In this document: positions 9,919-20,100 of the stretch, in pieces | How positions within the stretch are numbered: the stretch's first letter is position 1 | Layout of the letters: each line of letters opens with the position of its first letter | Source: Apostichopus parvimensis | Lineage: Eukaryota; Echinodermata; Holothuroidea; Aspidochirotida; Stichopodidae | Length of the DNA: 21,473 nt | NCBI GenBank assembly: GCA_000934455.1 | Contig: KN882315.1 | Span: forward strand, 135,386 to 156,858 | Reading direction: 5' to 3' | Position numbers and translations under genes: made by a program | Notes under the pieces: model-generated | Database searches by the model: none | Told to the model about the DNA's origin: nothing | What the model saw: only the letters and a program-made list of their open reading frames with translations

Positions 9919-10029
9919 AGCATATTCCTTAGTATTGATCAATTGTCGACATATTTTCAGTAAACTCGGTATAGCTTGTTCAAATCGGCGACCAAAAAGC
10001 TCACAGCTGCTTTAAACAGCTATACGATG

Positions 10030-10130
10030 ATTCATGTCACGTGGTCTATTATACATACGTCATCAACATCAAAGGCCAGCAACAATTAAGTTCATCAAAG
10101 TTCAAGTTAAAGTGACGTACTTCCGGTTAA
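10030..10130 (+). promoter_or_regulatory. Possible promoter cluster for the adhesion GPCR
   Basis: Within 100 bases lie an E-box CACGTG (10038-10043), a CRE-like TACGTCAT (10056-10063), a TGACGTAC (10113-10120) and an ETS-type ACTTCCGGT (10119-10127). These motifs often sit close to animal transcription starts. The first coding exon is about 850 bases downstream, leaving room for a long or spliced 5' UTR. The assignment is motif-based only. Confidence 0.35.
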
Positions 10131-10981
10131 GTTGCGGTAACGTGAAGACGATGTCAAAGGTTAATATCAGAGCAGTTCTCAGTGTTTTAAAATAATTCTT
10201 TCAATCCTGTAAGTTGAGTCAGATCTGTGAGCGAAACATTTCTTGTTTTCCTCTTGAGAAACAAAACTGGTTTAGAGGCGGTTTTTGCAAATTTTCCCGG
10301 AGGGAATAAGGACACCATTGTTGTTGGTTTGGAGGACATAACACTTTTCAATTCGTTTCTTAGTTTTCCTTCACTTTTCGGTTAAATTTTTCATTTTTTT
10401 TTTGTTTATGGGGACTTTTTGGAGGCGGATTTTTGTCACATCTTTGTGTCGGGGTCCTCTCCTTGGTTTTTCTCTTTTTTTTTGTCTTCTTTTTTGTTGT
10501 CTTCGGGAAGTTGCTCTTCTCAAGAATTTTCCACAGAAACTGGTTTGTCGTTTCCCCGATTGGGCTAAGTTTATCTGTTAGTCTGTTGTGAGCAAACTTG
10601 ATTTTGGTTAGGAACTGTGCGGCGGTAGTAATCATTTCTGTCCGGAAACAAAAATTGGATAATGGAAAGTTGTTGATTTTTGGTCAACTTTATTCCATTC
10701 GGAACACAATTTTGGAGTTTTTAACCTTCAGCTGTGGTTTATCTTTTCAACGAAAATTCCTCTTGAAACATTTCGGCTTCCAAAAGAACAATTGTGGTAT
10801 GCCTGCCTATAGTTAAGAAAATATTTTGCAAGATAACTTTGCCTGAATCGATACAGACACAATCAAATTTCATACAAAGATTTTTGTTAATCGTTTTGAT
10901 CGGAAGTAGACTCTGAGGGGAAAAAATAAACATTTTGAACTTTTGATTCATATCGCTTATCATTGTTCGATTATTGAGTGA
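10131..10981 (+). other. Probable 5' UTR or upstream intron
   Basis: The stretch 10330-10520 is T-rich; its antisense open frame is Lys/Thr-rich low complexity and is not a gene. No domain-bearing frame is seen. Part of this stretch could be transcribed 5' UTR of the receptor gene. Confidence 0.35.
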
Positions 10982-11105
10982 ATGGCTATCATGGAGTCAA
11001 GTAGTCGCAGACGTGATCAAATCAACCCGAACTTGTTTCTGATTGTTTTAGTGATGGTTTCATTTGCTACTATCAATGTCAAAGCTGTCATCCATCTTCC
11101 CGAGG
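10982..11105 (+). CDS. Receptor exon 1: signal peptide
   Basis: Begins MAIMESSSRRRDQINPN, with a basic n-region (RRR) and the hydrophobic core LFLIVLVMVSFATI. Likely signal-peptidase cleavage is after NVKA, giving a mature start VIHLPEG. An in-frame Met at residue 4 is an alternative start. The donor is GAGG/GTAAG, phase 1. No competing upstream ATG in frame was noticed close by. It routes the protein into the secretory pathway, as expected for an adhesion GPCR. Confidence 0.85.
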
Positions 11106-14100
11106 GTAAGATTTTATACATATTTTGTGATATTTTTGTTTCGTGTGTTTGTTGTTTTCTAGGGTTTTCTTTTGAAGTATCCTAAGGTTCCAAAGTTATT
11201 ATGCAGGCTTTAAACTGCTGTTGTGTTTCATTCGAGTTTCAGATATTACATAAAAATACTACAGAACAAGCCAAATACACTCAAGTCATTCAATGGCGAG
11301 TACAAGCTTAAGGGGGAAGGAGTGGGGGGGGGGGTTGCATCGCCCACCTAGAGTTCCTTTATAGGAACTCTAGCCCCACCTCCGTCGTCAGTCAAGATTA
11401 ACATATAGTCGGGGATTTCTTTCATTCTATAGGCGGGAAAGAATTAAATCACTCCTCTTTGCATAGGACACACTGAAGCGCGGATCTAGAGAAGTGTAGA
11501 CACCTACTAATACTTTCAGCCCCACATAGACATATTCGCATTGCGTTAATAGACCTTTTGACGTCTAAAAGTTTGATCTTTTACTGCGAAGGACTTCTAG
11601 ACAACCCTACTTGAAAGTCGGCTACAACGCACCCAGGGCCACACCCTTCTTTAAAAAAAAGTCCAACGTCCACATCTTTTCCCCTCCATAAAGGTCCATG
11701 CCCGTATCCTCTCAGTCAGGGGAAGTGGGATAGAATTATTCCCCTACCCCACTCCAAGCACGACACTGGGTCTTCGGTGTCACGTAATGTTCTGAATGTT
11801 CCATATGTATATGTAATGAACGTGTACATATATTTTGTTTCTTTAAAGGAATCCGAATTATCAATGTTACCATGGTAACAGACACGCATCAAGTCATTCT
11901 CGGGGAACGCCATAACATTACGGTAGAGTTGACTATACATAACGAATACGACGATCTAACAGGTCACGTGACATCAAACCATCGCTGGAAAGTTGACATG
12001 TGGATGAGCCAAAGACCAGATGGAACTGGAGAGAAAATATCCTACGCAAAACAGGTGAGACCATTCTCTAAAGAAATTTGTACCATTATATATGACTTTA
12101 TTGTAGTGTGTCATCTTGTGCGCCATCGTTCATGAATTTAAGATGTCATATTGAGATTTCATATTGCATGCCATCATATATGACTATAAATTATAGTGTT
12201 ACATATTATGTGCCATCGTATATAAATATAACATGAGATGTCATCTTGTATGCCATCATATATGACTATAAAGTAGTGTTATATCTTGTGCCCAATAATT
12301 ATGACTAAAAAGTAGTGTGTCATCTTTTGTGCCTTTATATATGACTTTAAAGTGGTATTACATCTTGTGTGTCATCGTATATAACTATAAAGTAGTGTGT
12401 CATCCTGTGTGTCATTGTATATGAATATAATATTGAGATGTCATACTGTATTCCATTTTATATGACTATAAAGTAGTGTGTCATCTTGTGCGCCATCGTA
12501 TATGACTAACGTATTAAGTGGGGTGTGATCTCGCGTGCCATTCGTTTTGAAGCTATAAGGTGGGGTGTTATCTTGTGCGCCATCGTATATGACTATACTA
12601 TACTCTTTGTGATTCCAACTCCAAAGTGAACTCATTATTATTAATTACTTTATAATTTACTAAATGCATGGGTGAAGATGAACGATTATTCGGACATTAT
12701 TCCGGTAGATTTTTGAGAATTAGAAACTGGCGACCAAAACCAAAATGAGCTGAAATACTATATTAAGTGTTGCTTGATAAGCTTAGATTTTCACGATTAG
12801 AGAAAAAACAGATGGTTTGTATATCAAAAGTGTGTTGACATCAGTCATATTATTTCTTCTGTTCCATCCTTTTCTTGAGTTTTGATTGTTTATACTGTAT
12901 TTTACTTCATTCTACAGATGCTATCAAATTCTCAAAAACGAAAACCATTGAACTCTTATCATCCATTTATCTTTTCTGATCTGGTTTATGAATTAAACCT
13001 GTGGTCTACTCCGTGTAGAAAGATAAAGTATCTGTGTACATCTTTCGGCGTCCGTGATGATACATTAAATGTTTCACAGATAATATCATGCAAGTACGCC
13101 CCAGTCTGCAAAGGTGAGTATTCATTAAGAGTCACTTTACATATCATTTGATTTTATCCCAAACATTTCACAGTTCTAAAGAAAACTAAACGTTTTATCA
13201 CTCAAGCAGTGGCGGAGCTAGGGGTATTGGTCGGGGGCGAGAATGGTCTGTATGGGGCGCTTTCGACACTATCTAAGCGGAGCGCCACCACAGGTTGGCG
13301 CGGAGCGTACAGAAATTTTTTGAGTTAAGATACTCCCTAGATCGCCGGAAATGACCCTTTCTGGGCCTTGCTAATTTGCAGATAAACGAAGAATAAATAG
13401 CCCTTAGAGCATTTTGTCAGAAAATTACACCAACAAAATGTGACAAATGTCAATAGGTATTGCCTGCGCAATGGAAAAGTCAATAATCGCGAATAAGTAA
13501 AAAGTGGTAAAATGCTGAAAAGGGCGCCAGCAGTCCATTTGAGCCCGTCAGGGGGGGGGGCATCCGCCCCCCTGACTGTATGGACGCTCCGCCACTGCAC
13601 TCAATGTGTATTTGATTCTATACCTCAGATCCTTAATTTTACTACAGAAATAGTGACCCAAAGTAAAGAAGACCTTAAGAAAAAAAGGAGAAATTAGAAA
13701 CATCCTGTAACATGCAGCCTTATTTTGGTCTACTCTAGTTCGTATATTAAGTTCAGCCGCTATTCAATCACTCCCGGTATACCGTAACTTCGCGATAGGA
13801 AGAACATTGATGTTCTTTTTAAAGGATAGCGGTGATAACATTTCGTTGATTTTGTTGTTCTGTTGTGTAATTCTATCGTTCAACTATGTGATTTTTCGTC
13901 AATAGTTTGACCATATTCCGCCAGAACTAGAAAGGATTATACTTTGTAACTGTACGGTATGAAGCAAGGAAAAATCCGTAACTTCGCGCATGCGTCGAAG
14001 TTTACAGTATAATTTCGCTAAATCGGTGAAATAATGTTGTCTCAAGATACAAAGTAGATGTTTGTAAGCTTTACTGTGGAAATTTTGGCCGTTTTTGCTA

Positions 14101-17100
14101 AGGCTTTGCAGCCTAAAATTGTGTGTGAAAATGAGGCTACAATTTGACTAACGAACACAGCCTTAGAAACTATATACATGGTCTATCTGTTCAGCTACAT
14201 TACGTATAACACAGTACGCAAATTTCGGAAACACGCGAAATTACCGAATTCAACCCCATGTACATTCACATACCAATAGCAGCAGAGACAAGAGCCATAA
14301 CTTTCAACTTCAATTTGCGCCAAGAGAAATTTTATGCATGATTCACATTCATTTTTTCGGGAGGAAGTTCTGCAGCCATGCTCATCATAATTTTGAGTTT
14401 TGTTTTCGGTTTTTGTGGTTTTTGAGATGTCGCTTCCCTGCTGGGATTTATTCTGATCTATATGTAGGTCACTAGCAATGCGTGTCATGTTATGCAAATT
14501 AGTGTTATATGTCAGAGAGAGTGTTAGCTCAGTGGTTAACGCCGGTGCCTTCCAATCATAAGGTCCCGAGTTCGAATCACTCCAAGATTAATGTATGTCG
14601 TCCAGTTACAGAGTTGTTGACAATTGACAATTCATAATCATGGACGTTAACATATGAATCTAAGAGACTGACTTCGGTCAGCTTGCGGCTTTGAAAAGCC
14701 AATGATGGCTTCTTCGCGAGTTCCTGCTTGCAGGAGGATCTAAAATACATACATACATACAGATAAAAAACATTATAGAGACAGCGGTAACTCGTATACA
14801 GACTATGACAGACTCATTTATCATGTTGGTTGGTAAAGTAACATATTGTAAATTACCGTGTTAACTTTGAGACAAATTGCGAATAAATTCATGGATAAAT
14901 GCATATACTTATATATATACCTCAACGATGAAGACATAATTTCCCATTGACATTTTGACGTATATTTATCATCTTTTTTCCCTCATTAAAATGTTACTAA
15001 AAATATATTGTATAAAGTCATGTTTTACTGAACATGGTAATTAAGTCTTTATGAAGAGGGAGAGGGTGGGTTGGGGAGGGGGGTGGGTGGGAGGAGCTAG
15101 AGGGGCTCTGATTTGGTGGGTGCGAATATAGGGAAGGAATGCATGTAGTAAAGTGCCCTTGAGATGTACGATGCTGTCGCCTATGTTTCATTATAAAGGT
15201 AAAACCAGATCAAAAAATAATGTTTTGTTAGGAATATATTACTCATTCTAGTCAGACAAGCCAAATTATTGAAGTCTTGTCTTAAACTGTTGGCCCCGAC
15301 CTGGGCCAAGTCAATTGTCATTTCCGATACGTATAACGTCCTGCTGGGCTCTCCCGTATCAACTTTAGGATACTTCCTTACACGGCGAAGAATGTGAAAG
15401 TGTAACGGATATATCCTAGTAATTCTAGAATGCTTCTGAATCCGAAAGTTACGAAAGAAACAAAAGCCAGAAAAGTTTCATATTTTCAAAACCTACCTCT
15501 GTTTCCTGAGGGGGTATATTATTACCGGATATTACCGGTCAGTATATGCATTGTATCCAACCTACACTATGGATGTCAAAGTGAAAATACTGTTTAAATT
15601 GTCGGAAAAATCAGGGTTATCATAGAAGCAAATGAATTTTTTTTGGCGTGGAGGAGGAGGGAGGGGTAGGGGAGTCCGGTAGTAAATTGTTTGAATATGC
15701 TGACTGATTAAACTAAAAAGAACAAAGGCTTATAATCGAAACAAAATTCTGACTACTTGGGAAAATTACGTTCAAATATCCCCAATTAACATATCCATAC
15801 TAAGAAAAAAAAACACGCTTTTTATAACTCACTCATTAAGAGTATATTAAAATGTTTGTAACCACATTATATCCCTTTATATCCCAGATTATATAGTATC
15901 CAGTTATATGTGGATTTAACATGGCACTAAAACCAACGCAAAAAGTTGCTTCAAGCGAAACATCTAAACACTTAAAGGTAGTCAGTATAGATCCCAAATT
16001 ATAGTAAAACTATAATTGCTAGAAGTTTTCAAATAGTACTTTTCTAGAGGTCTTTACTCTCTAAATTGTTCTCAGACATTTCTAAGGAACACACAAGATG
16101 ACTGAATGTCCCGGTGAGGAAAATTTCCTCGAAGGTTGTAATAAAAACAGTTTAAGAATTTTGACCAAAGGTGACCATAGTTGAATATCTAGCATATTTG
16201 GGGCCAAGACAGCATACCTTTAACACATCTTCGTTAAATTCTTTTCATCTATCTCTCTATGATACACAGATGGTATAGTGGTTGATGGCCTCTCCTTCGC
16301 CTACGAGCCAAGTTACATTATAACCCGCACAGTCGGGGATGCAGTAAACCTCAGCATTAATGTTACTGTGGATTACGACAGAGATGTCAGCGGTGACGTC
16401 CCGTTATCTCTTAATCCCTTGTGGAGGATCATCGTTTGGATGAGTGATCACCATTCTGGTGGTGGTAAACGTCATTCGATCAAACGAAACGTCATTCCGA
16501 GCTATCTTCGAGGACAAGGACTTGTCGTCGGTGACGAGTTTTCATTTACGGACATGCAGTACTCCTTTAACCCTGACGTCCTAACGAACAGACAAATGGA
16601 TTACATCTGCATCAAGTTTAGATTGATCGATACAGCTGATTACGTCATACTTAGCAGACCAAACTCAATCGTACGTTCTGCCTGCTTGCCTGGGCCTTTC
16701 TATAATGTCAGAATTCCAGGTAAGCCGTTTAATCTTAAAGGGGTATGCCCATGGAAGTAATTCGCTACTTAAAACAAAGACACTTCTATTCTCAACACAG
16801 AGGCAACGACATTAAGAGGATTCAACAGTGACGGGGCAAGGGGTGAAGGGGGGGGGGGGACTTAAAAGGCGGTTGGAGTGACATTGTCTTGAAAGAAAAC
16901 CGCAAAAATCACCTTAAAACACCCCGACCAAATGACTCTTCGTGTATTCTGTATCACACTTTCCAGCATTTGAATATTTTTTCAACCAAGCAGTAATTTG
17001 TAAGTACGTTTTCTTCATGAAAAAGGAAAGGGCACTCTCTGATTAAAGTTTTCTAAATTTCTCAACTGCAGGTCATCCTTCAAATAGAAAGAGGCACTTT

Positions 17101-20100
17101 TCTTTAACCAAAATGGAACGGGGGGGGGGGGGGGGACGGGTATGAACGGGTGTTACGGAAACAAAGAAACAAAATAGTAATCGATACTACAAAGCTTAAA
17201 AGAATACTATATTCATTTTTTTTATCTTACCATGGTGAAGCATTATTTAATTGACATCATGCTTCCTCTTCCGTTTTGGTAGGTCATGACAAACTCGTTG
17301 GAGAAGGTGGGGTACTTCCACCAATCATAACGATGACAATACCTTTGATATTTACTGAAGCATCAGCGCCCTCAAATTCTACAGAACCTGGGTTGGAAAG
17401 CGACGCGGTTCGTACCAAGACAGCTCTCATCGTCCCAGGAGTCACACCAAGCATAGTACCAGAAACAGATGTACAATCTATTACAGACGGAACAACAACA
17501 GAACAGGTTTTACTAAAATCGACAGATTTGGGTAGGTTTGAGGATACAGCGTTACTATCAGGTAGGACGCCCCCATCACTAAGTGTATCTGAGCCGACCT
17601 ATGGAGTCATCGATTCGTATGATGTATCCAGTGGTTCTTCTGAAACTACATCTGTTTTAGAAAATACACCCATACGAACGAAATCACATACGCCAGAGTA
17701 CCCGGAAGTGACAGGACACGTCAGCGTGACGTCACTTCCAGTAACGCCGAAAGGTCGATTACCGGTATTGGTAGATCGCCTTGGAAGAACGATAGTCAAC
17801 GAAGGAGAAATGACGCAACAACAAGTAGATGACGTACTGAATATTATGCAGAATATTTCCTTGTTTCGTCATATTCCTGAGAAGGTGAGAGCAAATTACT
17901 ATATACGCTATAGCAAATGAACTTAATTAAAAGAATAGTCCAGGTCAAAATGTGTATTTTATATGTAAAGAGGAACATAATCTAAGCATTCTGATGAAAT
18001 TTGCATACAATTTCTATGTACTGTTTTTGAAATATTGACAGTTGAAGTTGCCACCTTTCGTACCAAAAGTGAACTTGGAGCAAACAGGTGTGACGTCATC
18101 TTTGTAACCACACTGATAAATAATTTTTGATTTCCTTTAAAATTACGTCTAATTTTATACTCCACAATTGGATGCATCCATAAAAGTGAATGTTCCATAA
18201 GTATTGGTATTTTATAAACTTCACATCCCATTTAGACAAACTAGTAACCAATCCAAGTGTCCAATCCAAGGTCAAATCAATAGACTGAATAATATAGAAA
18301 AACCAAATCATTATTTGTCAGTGTGTAACTATGACATCACACCTGTTTTCTTCAAGTTCACGTTTGGTAGAATATCAGATAATTTCAACTGTCAATATCT
18401 CAAAAACTGTACATAGGAATTGAATGCAAATTTCAATAGAATGCTATAGATTACGTTCCTCTGTTACATATCAAAACGAAATTTTGACCTGGACTATTCT
18501 TCAAAGGCCCAACAAGGAATTCCACCAATGCACTGGATATGCATATTGATACCTGCACTAAGTGATGTGCATGATTTGAAACGATTTCTTAAAAACCATA
18601 CATCCCAAAAATACAGTATAGGCTTTTTGTTATAATAATAATTGCAATTAAAACTCTGGCTCACTTTTCTTGAAACCTTCATTAAAAGTAATCACTTCTC
18701 GCCTTTTTTTAATAACAGCATTTTTGTTTTAATGCCGGATATGTCCTAGTTGTTTAATAGTCAGAAATGGGGTACTACTTCAGGTTCAAGAAAGATGCCC
18801 TTTTTACTACAGCTTAATTAAATGTCAATTAAAAACCATAAACTGAAGGTCAAAATTTTGTTGAGCTGTAAATTATTTTACATTTATAACTGATCTATCG
18901 GAATAATAGTTCATGCCAGGGGGGGGGGGGGGGGGAGGAAGCTTCCAAAAAGTGGAGGGGGGGTGGCACAACATCAGAGGGGCACTTTCTCATTTCCACA
19001 ACCACCACTCGTTATGCTATAAACGGATACACATCGGTCATATCACTTAAATATATATCATGTGTTAGTATGATATCAATACTATTATGGTACACGTGAC
19101 TCTAGCAACCTACATCTGTATAGTATAGAAAGATATGCTAGTAGAATGAGCTGCAACATTGATTTTTTATTTATTGAGATTGTTTTTTTGTTAAACGTGC
19201 TACAAAAAGATATGGGATGCCAGTTTAAAAATAGCATGTACAGACTAAAATTAATAATTAAAATAATATATTTAAATTAACAAAGGCTTAAGATATCCAA
19301 AAGACAGTTCTTCATCAAAGGGGCACATTTTATTTGCCAGTAGGGCACATTTGCCATTTTGGAAAAAAGTGGGGGCACATGCCCCCCCCCGGCTCCTACC
19401 CCTGTTCATGCCTTCTTTGTTTTTCATTTACAGATCGCTGTAGACGTTATTCACCACATAAGTGATTTCATTGACACAGCCACATTGGCGCCATTATCGA
19501 ATATCAGTCACATAAGTGAGCGCCTTAATCAAATATTGGACAACATGTATTTGGACGGTGGGAACAAATTTCACGTCGTTTCAAAGAATATGAGGGTTTC
19601 TACCTTCAGAATCAATACATCGCAAGATGCCAAATCTTCTTCACGGAATTTCTTGAGTTTCGGTCAAGTTTATCCTCAAGGATTTTCTACTTCTCAGATG
19701 GGCCATAATCCTATTGATATTCAATCTCAGAAAATACTACAAGATGGCGTCGAGGCTGGTTTCTTTGTTCCACGAAAAGCTCTCCCTCTACTTGAAGATG
19801 ACACAGGTAAGTCCTTGGTGGTAGTATTGCCTGTTGTATATTGTACGTATGCTGTATGTGTTTTAGATTCTCCTGCTAGCAGGAACTCGCGAAGAAGCCA
19901 TCATTGGCTTATCGAGCGGCAAGCTGATCGAAGTCAGTCTCATAGATTCATATTTCAACGTCCATGATTAAGAATTGTCAATTGTCAACAAGTCTGTAAC
20001 TGGACGACATTCATTAATCTTGGAGTGACTCGAACTCGGGACCTTATGATTGAAAGGCACCGGCGTTAACCACTGATCTAACACTCCTGTTAGTTATTCT

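Noticed and set aside
10360..10635. Lys-rich minus-strand open frame of 91 codons
   Set aside because: Low complexity, caused by a T-rich plus strand, without splice signals or a domain.
12086..12605. CRISPR-like array
   Set aside because: The units are diverged throughout, with no constant repeat and variable spacer, and the context is a eukaryotic intron.
14518..14590. A functional tRNA gene on the plus strand
   Set aside because: A and B boxes are present, but the acceptor stem does not close, and the same head with a SINE body and tail recurs at 19842-20087.
19359..19433. Upstream part of the open frame before receptor exon 6 as coding
   Set aside because: It runs through the C-rich end of a transposon-like element and the acceptor pyrimidine tract.
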